DNA of 64,000 nt from Erysipelotrichaceae bacterium (GCA_018365815.1 JAGZJH010000001.1:62001-126000); one strand, 5' to 3'; numbered from the stretch's first letter, positions 13,669 through 22,461 are shown. The notes: generated by a model from the letters alone, not told the origin. A program made the numbers and translations.

Positions 13669-13729
13669 TACTTAATTATAGCATGATTAACACGTTCAAA
13701 TCAAACTAAAATGAAAGGACGTGTTTTTA
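13654..13729 (+). repeat. 13-bp direct repeat GGACGTGTTTTTA flanking the int leader
   Basis: Copies lie at 13654-13666 and 13717-13729. The second overlaps the integrase ribosome-binding site (AAAGGA, 13714-13719); the first is inside the leftward RNA C. The repeat is what makes that RNA complementary to the int message. Confidence 0.8.
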
Positions 13730-13731
13730 TC

Positions 13732-14874
13732 ATGGCAAAAAAGCGTAAATATAGGCGGAGACCTAACAAAAGTGGAACAGTAGTCAAACTATCAGGCAAT
13801 CGAAGAAAGCCATTCATGGCTAAAATAACAACAGGTTACGATGTCATCACTGGCAATCAAATTCAAAAACCTATCGGTTATTTTGAAACTCGACAAGAAG
13901 CACTTGATGCCTTATCTATTTATTCACTTACTCAAAATAAAAATTTAAACTCTAATACTTTAAAAGAGTTAGGTGGTAATACATTTGATGAGATCATGAA
14001 AATACAAAATAAAAGTCTACCTAATTTTGGGCAAATATATGACATTATTTTTGACAAAGATTTATGTAATCTTTCAAAGCAAAGTCAAGGTGCTTATAAC
14101 TCTGCTTTTAAAAGATTAAAAGTGTTACATCACAGAAATATTTCGGATATTAATTTATTTGATATGCAAAATCAACTTGATTTAGCGTCTACCGAAGTTC
14201 AAGAAAAAACCTTATTAAACATGAAAAGTATTTGTGTTAGAGTATTTGAATATGCCGTTATTCATCAATATATTGAACGTAACAGTGATTTTACTTCGTA
14301 CTTAACTTGTAAGTCGAATAAGACAACAAACACGCACAGAAAGCATATACCGTTTAGCATAGATGAAGTTAAACTTTTATTTGATGATTACTCAATTGAA
14401 TCTAAATGTGTATTAGTTTATATTTTTACTGGTTGTCGACCAATCGAATTAATCAACTTTAAAAAAGAAAATTTATATTTAGATGTCTTATCAACTGATA
14501 ATGGAAACGAACTAAAAATCGATTATATTATTGCCGGTTCAAAAACAGATGCAGGAAAAAACAGAATTATCCCAATTCACCATTTAATTAAACCTTTTAT
14601 AAAAGAAGTAGTTAATGAATTAGGAAAATATAAAGCACCTATACAAGTGAGAAATAAAATCTTTATGCCTTTAATGAAAAAGTTAAAACTTGAACATATT
14701 CCATACGATACACGACATACATTTGCTACTTTAGCTAAATTATCAAACATTGATGAGTTTTCAAGAAAGCGAATTATGGGACATAAAAGTGTAAATATAA
14801 CCGATGATGTTTACACTCATTCTATCAAAAATAAATTGTATATTGAGATGAATAAAATCAGTCTAAATATTTGA
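13732..14874 (+). CDS. int: Prophage integrase (tyrosine recombinase)
   Basis: From 13732 the protein is 380 aa. The N-terminus is an AP2-like arm-binding domain (RRRPNKSGTVVKLSG to GYFETRQEALDAL), and a SAM-like core-binding domain spans about 75-175. The catalytic domain has Arg in FTGCRPIELINF, Lys in AGSKTDAGKNR, DTRH in PYDTRHTFA and GHKSVNITDDVYTH with His and nucleophile Tyr. I chose 13732 since AAAGGA precedes it and nothing precedes 13711. It ends about 80 bp from the prophage edge, as attP-proximal integrases do. Confidence 0.95.
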   Translation: MAKKRKYRRRPNKSGTVVKLSGNRRKPFMAKITTGYDVITGNQIQKPIGYFETRQEALDALSIYSLTQNKNLNSNTLKELGGNTFDEIMKIQNKSLPNFGQIYDIIFDKDLCNLSKQSQGAYNSAFKRLKVLHHRNISDINLFDMQNQLDLASTEVQEKTLLNMKSICVRVFEYAVIHQYIERNSDFTSYLTCKSNKTTNTHRKHIPFSIDEVKLLFDDYSIESKCVLVYIFTGCRPIELINFKKENLYLDVLSTDNGNELKIDYIIAGSKTDAGKNRIIPIHHLIKPFIKEVVNELGKYKAPIQVRNKIFMPLMKKLKLEHIPYDTRHTFATLAKLSNIDEFSRKRIMGHKSVNITDDVYTHSIKNKLYIEMNKISLNI

Positions 14875-14953
14875 TACTTGTTTGTTACTTATTGTATGTT
14901 TTTCATTGTTTCTGAAAGCGATAAATTAAGAGAAAATCAGCAATTTTTATATG
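14875..14953. other. Prophage right junction (attR region)
   Basis: This is the short space between the integrase stop and the broken C39 gene. The C39 frame is lost around 14954, so the crossover lies close to that point. The core sequence cannot be fixed because the left end of the prophage is not in the window. AAATATTT occurs both at the int stop and at 14955, but is too short to be conclusive. Confidence 0.55.
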
Positions 14954-15220
14954 TTAAATATTTCTGGTATGTAAAATACAAGGATATTTCATATTTTTAA
15001 CTAGTTCACTCAATTTTGCTTCATATCCGTTTGCTTCGATATGATAATATTTTAGACATTCTATTAATCCATACATATTCACTCCTGTAGGTGTCATTTT
15101 ACATTTTTGTTTAATACAATCAATTTCTTCATTAATTTTAAAATATTTTAAAACCATCATGATACAATATGGTCCACACGCATAAGTTTCATCTTGTAAA
15201 TAAATCGGTAATTTTCCCAT
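14954..15220 (-). pseudogene. C39-type cysteine peptidase gene, cut by the prophage
   Basis: The 88 remaining residues are the first part of a C39 bacteriocin-processing peptidase domain. The catalytic Gln and Cys are seen in LQDETYACGPYCIMMVLKYF (residues 8-27). Homology ends at YPCILHTRNI, exactly where the family continues with the catalytic His. Members are usually fused to an ABC transporter of about 700 aa that exports double-glycine peptides. The rest would lie beyond the left end of the prophage. Only the fragment is seen; excision could restore the gene. Confidence 0.75.
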
Positions 15221-15282
15221 GTTTTATCCCTCCACTTTTATATACTTTCAAATCATAGTCAATTACTTACTTTTTTTAAAAT

Positions 15283-15311
15283 TTGTTTTTTACTAGGAGA
15301 AATTCTATAAA
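15283..15311 (+). promoter_or_regulatory. Promoter of the PAP2 gene
   Basis: TTGTTT (15283-15288) and TATAAA (15306-15311) are separated by 17 bp, 28 bp ahead of the chosen start codon at 15339. Confidence 0.6.
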
Positions 15312-15338
15312 TTTGTTAAAATGGTAGAGGTGATTAAA

Positions 15339-15827
15339 ATGAATGAACAACAATATCAAAAACTCCTTTCAAAAATTCGAAAATCCAAACAAAAAGAAAG
15401 AGTATTCACTTTTTTATGTCAATACTCTCCAGCAAGTTTAATCATTATCTATACACTTTTAATTTGTTATCTTTTCTTTACTCAATCGTCTTTACTACTT
15501 GAAACAATATTTTTTCCACTTTTCACATTAATACTTACTACTGTTTTACGTAAAATAATTAATGCCCCAAGACCTTATGATATATATCAAATTGAACCAT
15601 TAATTAAACACCATTCCGGTCAATCTTTTCCTTCTAGGCATACTTCAAGTGCATGGATTATTGCATATGTTTGTTTAAATGTCAATACAATCTTAGGAAT
15701 ATTTTGTATCTTTATTGCTTTATATGTAGCCATTTCAAGAGTGATCGCCGGCGTTCATTTTATTAAAGATGTTGTTGCAGGAATTTTACTTAGTAGTCTT
15801 GTAGGTTTGTTTTTATTTCTTGTCTAA
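15339..15827 (+). CDS. PAP2-family membrane phosphatase
   Basis: Started at 15339 (AGAGGTGA site) it is 162 aa. The three PAP2 signatures are all present: KIINAPRP, PSRHTSSA and SRVIAGVHFIKDV, giving the catalytic His pair, Arg and Asp. Four to five membrane helices surround them. Family members dephosphorylate lipid phosphates such as undecaprenyl pyrophosphate or phosphatidate at the outer membrane face. The exact substrate is not visible. The C-terminal 38 nt overlap the convergent gene. Confidence 0.9.
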   Translation: MNEQQYQKLLSKIRKSKQKERVFTFLCQYSPASLIIIYTLLICYLFFTQSSLLLETIFFPLFTLILTTVLRKIINAPRPYDIYQIEPLIKHHSGQSFPSRHTSSAWIIAYVCLNVNTILGIFCIFIALYVAISRVIAGVHFIKDVVAGILLSSLVGLFLFLV

Positions 15828-16329
15828 TATATTGAATTACAGTATCTAAGCCTTGATCTTTAAGCATTGTTAGTAACTTTTCAAGTAAGTTAGCAGTTTT
15901 GGGATGCATTAAATGACGATCTTCTTTTTTAAAAAAATAATTCAAAGCACTATCATTACGATAGTTTTCTTTTTCATAAACCTGACAAGCAATTACACGA
16001 TCACAAAACATTTCAAACACATAACGTTTTTCCATTTTAATGGGTATATATACTCCATTTATATTATCTAACCAATATTCAAAATGATGTTTATTTCTTC
16101 CTTTATGATGTAACCAAGCTCTTGAATACCCTAATACTTCTTTTTCATAGCTAATTGGCGAACGATTTCCTTGATAATATTTAACACCTGCTTTAAACTC
16201 TATCCATGAATATTTTGACAAATCATGAAGTAAACCTTGTTTATATAATCCACATTTAAAGCATAATTTCATGACTTTGATTTTATGTGTTGTAATCGTT
16301 TTAAAATGTCCCCATAATTTTTTTAACAT
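15790..16329 (-). CDS. DUF5662-like protein
   Basis: A 179-aa protein with a His/Asp-rich pattern, LLHDLSKYSWIEF and then WLHHKGRNKHHFEYW, and a later DRHLMHPKT. This looks like the DUF5662 family, which resembles HD-type metal enzymes. The start at 16329 follows GAGGTG by 5 to 7 nt and avoids the GTG two codons upstream. It overlaps the end of the PAP2 gene by 38 nt. Function is unknown. Confidence 0.7.
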   Translation of the reverse strand: MLKKLWGHFKTITTHKIKVMKLCFKCGLYKQGLLHDLSKYSWIEFKAGVKYYQGNRSPISYEKEVLGYSRAWLHHKGRNKHHFEYWLDNINGVYIPIKMEKRYVFEMFCDRVIACQVYEKENYRNDSALNYFFKKEDRHLMHPKTANLLEKLLTMLKDQGLDTVIQYIRQEIKTNLQDY

Positions 16330-16384
16330 AATCACACCTCGTTAAATATTGTAATACTAAAAAGTATTATTTTCAAAAAAATAA

Positions 16385-16413
16385 TTGCTTTTTTAATTTC
16401 TTAATTGTATAAT
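16385..16413 (+). promoter_or_regulatory. tRNA-Leu promoter
   Basis: TTGCTT (16385-16390), 17 bp, TATAAT (16408-16413), ending 18 bp before the first base of the tRNA. Confidence 0.75.
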
Positions 16414-16431
16414 GTAATAGCAACAACAAAT

Positions 16432-16515
16432 GCCCGAGTGATGAAATTGGTAGACATGAACGACTCAAAATCGTTTGGCTATGCCATGTCGGTTCGAGTC
16501 CGACCTCGGGTACCA
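16432..16515 (+). tRNA. tRNA-Leu (anticodon CAA)
   Basis: The acceptor arms GCCCGAG and CTCGGGT pair, and an encoded ACCA ends the gene. The anticodon arm AACGA-CTCAAAA-TCGTT gives CAA, which reads UUG (Leu). The T arm contains GGTTCGAGTCC, and the long variable arm (TTTGGCTATGCCA region) is that of a class II tRNA. A promoter and a terminator flank it, so it is a single-gene transcript. Confidence 0.96.
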
Positions 16516-16528
16516 TTATAAAACTGAT

Positions 16529-16556
16529 GAACATTATGATGATAATGTTCTTTTTT
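16529..16556 (+). terminator. Terminator of tRNA-Leu
   Basis: GAACATTA (16529-16536), loop TGATGA, TAATGTTC (16543-16550), then six T. A perfect 8-bp stem. Confidence 0.9.
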
Positions 16557-16771
16557 ATTACACGTTTAAAACTTTCAATAAAAACCATCATTACAGTTTA
16601 TATTTTTATTTGGACTAAAAAATTTATTATTTGGTATTCAATTTTATCTTCTATTTCATGTTTAAACATCATGAATTCATCTTACACTCCATGTTTAAGT
16701 ATTATGAATTTACCCTCTATTTCTTATTTAAATATTATTAAGTTTAAAACTATTAATGATGCTTATATTTA
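16557..16771. repeat. Gap holding three 33-bp imperfect tandem repeats (16647-16745)
   Basis: Units begin at 16647, 16680 and 16713 and share a core of ATGTTTAA.(C/T)AT.ATGAAT. The period is a multiple of three, but no ribosome-binding site or convincing gene covers them. I see nothing else between the tRNA terminator and the intron end. Confidence 0.5.
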
Positions 16772-18679
16772 ATAGGATAGAGGAATAAATTTAAAGATTT
16801 ATTGCCCCTCCCGTTGACCCGTACGTACGAGTCTCGTATACGGCTCTACATTTATATCGTAATCACAAACTCTTAAGATAGTAATCTAGGGGATGGACTA
16901 ATCCAGGTCTATCTCCTATTTTATTGTCTAGAACAGTTGATGATAAAGTGAAGTTCACTACATCTAGTCCACTTCTTCTATACCACCCTAATCTTGAATT
17001 GGCACATTTAAAGATATCTTCATGGTTAAATCTACATTTATATTTAATGTTTAATACCATTAGATTTCTATAAATGGTCTTTGGTTTTTTCCATTGTTTA
17101 ATGATGATACATCGTATCTTGTGGCGTAACCATTGTCCGAACGTATCAAGAAATGTCTTTATGCTTCCTATCTTAAAGTAGTTTATCCATCCTCTTACTA
17201 TTTGATTTACTTTTGCAAATGTTATCGCTAACAGCCTTGAAACGGCATGTTTTCTTTTAAGATACTTTTGTATCTTTGAATACAAGCGTTTTTTCTATCT
17301 TTGGTAGGTTTGCATTTCCATTCCTGAGAGTTCTTATAAAAGGTAAAGCCTAAGAATTGCTCCTTCATTGGACGTACTACTTTTGTTTTCGTTGCACTTA
17401 CTTTCAAAAATAGTTTTCTTTCTAGCCTTTCATTACTCGATTTGCACTCATCTCACTTTTAGTGAATATGATACAATCATCTGCATATCTCACAAATCTT
17501 AAATTTCTTGACTCTAATTCCTTATCAAATTTATCTAAATAGATATTTGATAAGATGACACTGATAGGACCTCCTTGAGGTGTTCCTACTGTTGTACTTT
17601 TGATAAGTCCTTTGTCTAATACTCCTGCTCTTAAATATGCTCGTATTAAATGTAATGTTGTTGCGTCATTGACATTCTCTCTTAAGATTGAAATTAATTT
17701 GTCATGATTTACTGTATCGAAGAATTTCTCTATGTCTAAATCTACTATCCATTCATAACCTTCGTTTAAGTAATATAATACTTCTTCCATTGCCATATGT
17801 GTACTTCGTCTTGGACGAAAACCATAACTGTGTTCACTAAATATTGGCTCATAGATAGTACTTAATACTTGTGCCATGGCTTGTTGGATTACTCGCTCAA
17901 CTACTGTTGGAATACCTAATGGTCTTTGTTTTCCATTTGGTTTTGGAATATATAGACTCTTTTGACAGGCATTGGTCGATATTGTTTATTCATTATCTTT
18001 GAAATTAACTCTTCTTGGCATTGTTCAAACCAATATTCAATGTCATGTACTGTCATTTTATCTACTCCAGGTGCTCCTTTATTTTGTTTGACCTTTTTAA
18101 TAGCCATTTCTAAATTTTCTTTACTTAAAATCTTTTCTATTAATTTCATTTGCTGCTCCTCCTTCTATTTGTAAATTTATTTGAAACCATCCCAATTACT
18201 TTTACCATCTATGATTACGATTCATAGGTCTAGGCTATCCTCATATTCGGACTATCCAAACATTACTTATAGTGATTTGCACTTTATAAACGTTTCAGTC
18301 CTTCAGCATTTCTACCTACTATGACTTCATCTGACTTCTTATGATAAACCTTTTTCGACCGAGGGTACTATCACTGATTTTAAAGTTTACTAGGCTTCCT
18401 CGTCCATAAGACCTCCCGGGGTAATTCACGAATCCTATTTCTTTCACAACGTCTTGATTTACTGTCTTGGTTTTACGTTTATCTTTCGGATTTCAGTTTG
18501 TTTAGCAACCTTATCCACCATTTAGCCTCATCAAGTTTCTATGCGTACGCTCAAAAGAATTGTTACATCACTTCCTTCACCCATTACATCACTATCAGTG
18601 GCTTGTGGTTCACTACAATTGGCGGTAACTACCTGTGGTTGGTTTATCTCCAACTGAATTCATGCTATGCCCGGCACAC
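16772..18679 (-). mobile_element. Group II intron (degenerate), inserted behind a terminator
   Basis: The 5' end on the minus strand, GTGTGCCGGGCATAGCATG from 18679, is a group II intron start. Domain V is clear at about 16846-16816 (GAGCCGTATACGAG...CGTACGTACGG), followed by a domain VI-like stem with AATAAAT/ATTTATT. The 3' end, near 16772, is uncertain by several nt. A broken maturase lies within. The 5' junction is 2 nt after the T8 tail of a terminator, the site preference of class C introns. About 530 nt of ribozyme sequence (18150-18679) precede the ORF. Confidence 0.88.
16863..18149 (-). pseudogene. ltrA: Intron-encoded reverse transcriptase/maturase, three frameshifts
   Basis: Start MKLIEKILSKENLEMAIKKV with GAGGAG upstream. 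The pieces give a full RT: GAPGVDKMTV (RT0), YSFGFRP-like SYGFRPRRST, VDLDIEKFFDTVNHD, GTPQGGPISVILSNIYL, YADDCIIF at the active site, then the thumb and maturase domains (WINYFKIGSIK to GWYRRSG). Frames shift near 17950 (two extra bases in a TATATA run), near 17420 and near 17250. Each is restored by a 1-2 nt change. No functional protein is expected. Confidence 0.9.
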
Positions 18680-18681
18680 TG

Positions 18682-18718
18682 AAAAAAAACTTAATCTCAA
18701 TTAAGAAATTAAGTTTTT
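18682..18718 (-). terminator. Terminator of the PEPCK/HPrK-like gene
   Basis: CTTAAT-TGAG-ATTAAG followed by eight T on the minus strand; an outer AAAAACTTAAT/ATTAAGTTTTT pairing is also possible. It begins 6 nt after the stop codon, and the group II intron begins 2 nt after its T-run. Confidence 0.8.
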
Positions 18719-18723
18719 AATGA

Positions 18724-20487
18724 TTAAATTTTAGGTTCTGCAAAACGATCTTTTAAAATTTCTTTTAAAATTGCTACTGCTGCTTCTTTTGGTCCACTAT
18801 GTTCATTTCCAGGAATTCCTAATCGAGTTCTAACTTGCCCTACCTTTATTCCTTGTTTAAACATACGTTTAAAATAATCAACTAAAATAACTTCTGTTTG
18901 ACTTTCACGTTGAACCGGTCCAAATGGATTGGCAAAATAACTTCCTACTAACCCTCGTTCAGTGGTTGTCCCTTTAGCCATTCTTTCTCCAGCTCTAAAT
19001 ACTTTCAAAGCCTCATCAACATTATCAAAGAAACTTAGTGATTCTCCTACTTCTTCATAATTATTTGCATATAAGAAATAATCTACATGATGATGTTCAA
19101 CAACATCTTTATAAGGGGTAATTGGAATCACAATACGTGCATTGATTTTATCTGGATTCATAAATACAGATCTATCTAATTCTTTATAACCATACCCTAC
19201 ATCTAAATCATCTAATCGAACAAATGCTCCAATTTCAGTTCCACTTGTTTTGATTTTATTATCTTCGATGAGTAATAATCCCATATCATCATATATTGTT
19301 TTTAATTCTCGAATATAAGGTGCTCCATAGACTTTAATCTGTTCAATTGTTTCAGATTTACCAGCTCCGCTATCGCCCATTACAACAACATTTTTAACTT
19401 CACCAGTTTGTAAAGTAATTTTAACCATCGCACCATGAACCGGTAATTGTTGTTGATTAATCTTTTTGACATTATGCAAAGTCAACATCATTTTTTTCAT
19501 ATAACCAAAATAATCAAAATCATCATTAGCAGAAAGTAAAGCAACCATTATATCATTTTGATCATCTTGGTAAAACGCTTCATTACGTAATCCATCTTCA
19601 TATCCATAGACATAAATAATATCCGGTTTGCGATTACGATATTCTTCTTCTGTTGCAAGTTCAAATAAGTTACATAAAGTTACTCCTTGAGCCATAAATG
19701 AAGCACTAAAATAAACAAACGCTAATAAATCGCCTACTTTAGCTGGATAACAAAACCATTGGTCACTATCAAATTTTTTATCCTCAATTGGATTATATTT
19801 AATTTCCGGAAAAATGCCATCACGTTTATTACGTTTTGAATAAGTAATAAACGGTGGGTGAATAGTGACAGATTGAATAAATGGAATATCATCTAAATTA
19901 CGATATTCATAAGGTAAAAAAGTTCTTAATTGACTGACAATTAATCCTGCATTTACACCTGCTGTAATTTGACGATAAACACGTTGTTTATATCCTAATG
20001 CAGCTTCTTCAATTTGACGATAAGTTGATAAAACAACTTCTTCAAATTTATTTTGTGCATCGATAAATTGTACATTTTGAAATCCAGTTTGAATCCTTTC
20101 ATTAAACACCACTGCATAACGTTCTAAACGTCGCCAAAATAAATAAAATGCTTCAATCACATTGACAAACATTTCGCGATTATTAAAATATGGTACATAG
20201 TTATCATAAGTCATACAAATTTCATCGACATTCATGACTAACAACAAACGTGAAATTGTTTTTAAATCAGCCATAATTCCATAATCATCATCATTGCATT
20301 GTTTTAAATAATGATAAATAGTATCATCTTTTAATTTAAGATTTTCAACAAAAGATTTAGTTACTTTTGCAAATCCTTCACTTTCTAAAATTTCTAATCC
20401 AGTATGACAAAATTCTTCTGAAAAATTTAAAATCGCATTCCCACGATCTAAATTAAGTTTATATCCCACTGCATTTTCACCTTCCAT
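18724..20487 (-). CDS. Large ATPase with PEPCK/HPr-kinase-like P-loop, function unknown
   Basis: The 587-aa soluble protein has a C-terminal nucleotide-binding core. The P-loop MGDSGAGKSETIEQIK (about residue 370) has the HPr-kinase form GDSGxGKSE. Then come IYDDMGLLLIEDNKI and SGTEIGAFVRLDDLD, in the place of PEPCK metal-binding loops. The first 350 residues match nothing I know. PEPCK-related proteins of this size occur in Bacillota with no known reaction. It has its own terminator and no operon partner. It could be a protein kinase or a PEPCK relative; neither is proven. Confidence 0.7.
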   Translation of the reverse strand: MEGENAVGYKLNLDRGNAILNFSEEFCHTGLEILESEGFAKVTKSFVENLKLKDDTIYHYLKQCNDDDYGIMADLKTISRLLLVMNVDEICMTYDNYVPYFNNREMFVNVIEAFYLFWRRLERYAVVFNERIQTGFQNVQFIDAQNKFEEVVLSTYRQIEEAALGYKQRVYRQITAGVNAGLIVSQLRTFLPYEYRNLDDIPFIQSVTIHPPFITYSKRNKRDGIFPEIKYNPIEDKKFDSDQWFCYPAKVGDLLAFVYFSASFMAQGVTLCNLFELATEEEYRNRKPDIIYVYGYEDGLRNEAFYQDDQNDIMVALLSANDDFDYFGYMKKMMLTLHNVKKINQQQLPVHGAMVKITLQTGEVKNVVVMGDSGAGKSETIEQIKVYGAPYIRELKTIYDDMGLLLIEDNKIKTSGTEIGAFVRLDDLDVGYGYKELDRSVFMNPDKINARIVIPITPYKDVVEHHHVDYFLYANNYEEVGESLSFFDNVDEALKVFRAGERMAKGTTTERGLVGSYFANPFGPVQRESQTEVILVDYFKRMFKQGIKVGQVRTRLGIPGNEHSGPKEAAVAILKEILKDRFAEPKI

Positions 20488-20632
20488 TCATCGTTATCTA
20501 ATTATCGTGCTTATTTTAGCATATCACAATAGATTTTCCCATTAAAACAACTAAAAATTTCAAAAAGTGCTTTAAATCCTGTATTTTTTCACTCAATTGT
20601 TTTAAATCAAAAACATGAAAACAGTTACACAA

Positions 20633-21190
20633 CTACCATACCACTTGTTTATTTTCCAAATCAATTTTACATTGATCATTAAATAAAACATGTTCAATCA
20701 GTTGTTTTTCTAAATAAACTTCTCCTTCAACAATATATGAATCAAGTTTAAGTTTTTTTAAGGTAAAAGTATTCTTTTTAATATTAAAAGAGTTTAAATA
20801 ATCATTTTGAAGATTTCCTTTCAAGATTGAAAAACGTTCATGATGATAATTATATTCAACCTTTAACTCATTTAAAGTAAAAATCATACTTTCTTTTTTA
20901 GAAAGTAAAATCATCTGTGCCTGATCTAAATGACTATAAATATTATATAAATCATTTAACGATAAAAAAGTATATTGATCTAAATTAAAGTAATTTTGCG
21001 TATAAGTATAAATACTATTTTCCTTAACAAATTGTAAATCAACTTTTTCTATATTTCCTAAGTATTCACTATACTTTGGCTTTGAATATTTTTTATATCC
21101 TCCTATTATAACTAATATCATTAACACTAACAAAACAAATAAAGCTACATAAACCCATTTTCTAAGTTTTCTTCGTTTACGTTTTGCCAT
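20633..21190 (-). CDS. Membrane-anchored protein of unknown function
   Basis: The 185-aa protein begins with a very basic segment (MAKRKRRKLRKW) and one membrane helix (VYVALFVLLVLMILVIIGGY), leaving about 145 residues outside the cell. The outer part is beta-rich and has no recognised domain. It starts 8 nt after the signal peptidase stop and is probably co-transcribed. Its C-terminal part may be a periplasm-like substrate-binding or structural domain. Function unknown. Confidence 0.65.
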   Translation of the reverse strand: MAKRKRRKLRKWVYVALFVLLVLMILVIIGGYKKYSKPKYSEYLGNIEKVDLQFVKENSIYTYTQNYFNLDQYTFLSLNDLYNIYSHLDQAQMILLSKKESMIFTLNELKVEYNYHHERFSILKGNLQNDYLNSFNIKKNTFTLKKLKLDSYIVEGEVYLEKQLIEHVLFNDQCKIDLENKQVVW

Positions 21191-21198
21191 AATTCCTC

Positions 21199-21666
21199 CT
21201 AAAAATGGTAAATGACTTTTCCTAATACATTTTTAGTATGAATCAAGCCAATTTGCCTTGAATCGATACTATCATTACGATTATCTCCTAGTACAAATAA
21301 ATTATTTTCAGGTATGATAAAATCCATATCTTTTGTATTCATCTTTTCTAAAATATAATCTTCTGTTTGTTGAACATCATTAATAAATAACTCATTATTT
21401 TTAATCACAATATGATCACCTTCAACACCGATCACTCGTTTCAACATCTCTTTATGTTCATTGCTTTTACCAATCACAATTACATCACCAAAACTATATT
21501 TTTTATCTAAACTATAATAATTAATAATGACATAATCATTTTCATGATACAAAGGTTCCATTGATGTTCCTTTAACTTGAAAAATCATTGGTAAAAACAA
21601 CTGAATAAAAACAAAAACAACTAATAAAATTATAATATATTTAGACAACTTATGGTTGTTTTTCAT
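21199..21666 (-). CDS. lepB: Signal peptidase I
   Basis: The 155-aa protein has one N-terminal membrane helix (YIIILLVVFVFIQLFLPMIF) and the S26 boxes: catalytic Ser in VKGTSMEPLYHENDYVI, catalytic Lys in KEMLKRVIGVEGDHIV, and GDNRNDSIDSRQIG near 130. It cleaves signal peptides of exported proteins. It follows sigF by 75 bp. The one-helix form is usual for Bacillota. Confidence 0.95.
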   Translation of the reverse strand: MKNNHKLSKYIIILLVVFVFIQLFLPMIFQVKGTSMEPLYHENDYVIINYYSLDKKYSFGDVIVIGKSNEHKEMLKRVIGVEGDHIVIKNNELFINDVQQTEDYILEKMNTKDMDFIIPENNLFVLGDNRNDSIDSRQIGLIHTKNVLGKVIYHF

Positions 21667-21741
21667 TAAACGACACCTCAGCTATCTATTATAACTACCA
21701 ACTTAAAAAATTACCATAACTTTTAAAAAAGTTGAAGAAAA

Positions 21742-22461
21742 TTATTCTTCAACTAATTTAGACTTTAATTTCATAATAATTTTCTTTTCTAACCTAGAAA
21801 CTTGAACTTGTGAAATACCTAATTTTTTAGCAATAACCTCTTGATTACAATCTTGATTATAGCGCATATCTAAAATCATTTTTTCTTTATCTTCAAGTTT
21901 TTCAATTTCCATTTCTAATGCCATTTTTTCAAACCACATTTTATGATGATGATCTTCAATCCTTTCCTCCATTGAAATCGTTGAACCGTCCTTTTCATAA
22001 ATCGGTTCATTTAACGAAGTAGGATAATAAGAAGCTTCAATAGCTAAAATAACATCTTGTGCGTCTACTTGTAAAGCTTCAGCAATATCATTAACAGTCG
22101 GTTCTTTAAGTGACTCATTTATTAATTTTTCACGCACTTTTTGTATTTTTAAATTTAATTCTTTTAGCTGACGTGAAACTTTAATTGTTCCATCATCTCT
22201 AAAATACCGTTTTATTTCACCCATAATAATCGGTACTGCATATGTTGAAAATTGGACATTATATGAAAAATCAAAATGATAAATGGCTTTCATCAGTCCT
22301 ATACAACCAATTTGGAACAAATCTTCTTTATCATAATACGTATTTTTAAAACGATGTACAATAGACCATACCAAACCTACGTTTTGTTCTACTAATTGAT
22401 CAATTGCCTCTTGTTTCCCCTCTTGAGCAAGGCTAATTAATTCAGCTGTCTTGGCTAGCAT
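21742..22461 (-). CDS. sigF: Forespore sigma factor SigF
   Basis: The 239-aa sigma-70 family protein has region 2 (NVGLVWSIVHRFKNTYYDKEDL then FSTYAVPIIMGEIKRYFRDD) and region 4 (KKLGISQVQVSRLEKKI). It is the last gene of the dacF-spoIIAA-spoIIAB-sigF order found in endospore formers. The start overlaps the end of spoIIAB by 20 nt. It directs forespore genes once released from SpoIIAB. This is the best evidence that the host makes spores. Confidence 0.96.
   Translation of the reverse strand: MLAKTAELISLAQEGKQEAIDQLVEQNVGLVWSIVHRFKNTYYDKEDLFQIGCIGLMKAIYHFDFSYNVQFSTYAVPIIMGEIKRYFRDDGTIKVSRQLKELNLKIQKVREKLINESLKEPTVNDIAEALQVDAQDVILAIEASYYPTSLNEPIYEKDGSTISMEERIEDHHHKMWFEKMALEMEIEKLEDKEKMILDMRYNQDCNQEVIAKKLGISQVQVSRLEKKIIMKLKSKLVEE

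Noticed and set aside
14866..14962. AAATATTT repeats as the attachment core
   Set aside because: Only one core copy should be at attR, and 8 bp of A/T arises by chance in this DNA.
16373..16591. Leftward ORF with EVGLEPTWHSQTILSR
   Set aside because: It is the antisense of tRNA-Leu; this peptide pattern is a known artefact of tRNA genes.
16527..16772. Rightward 81-codon ORF
   Set aside because: Its start lies within the tRNA terminator and it has no ribosome-binding site; only the 33-bp repeats are of interest.
18498..18704. Rightward 68-codon ORF
   Set aside because: It is antisense to the 5' ribozyme part of the group II intron.
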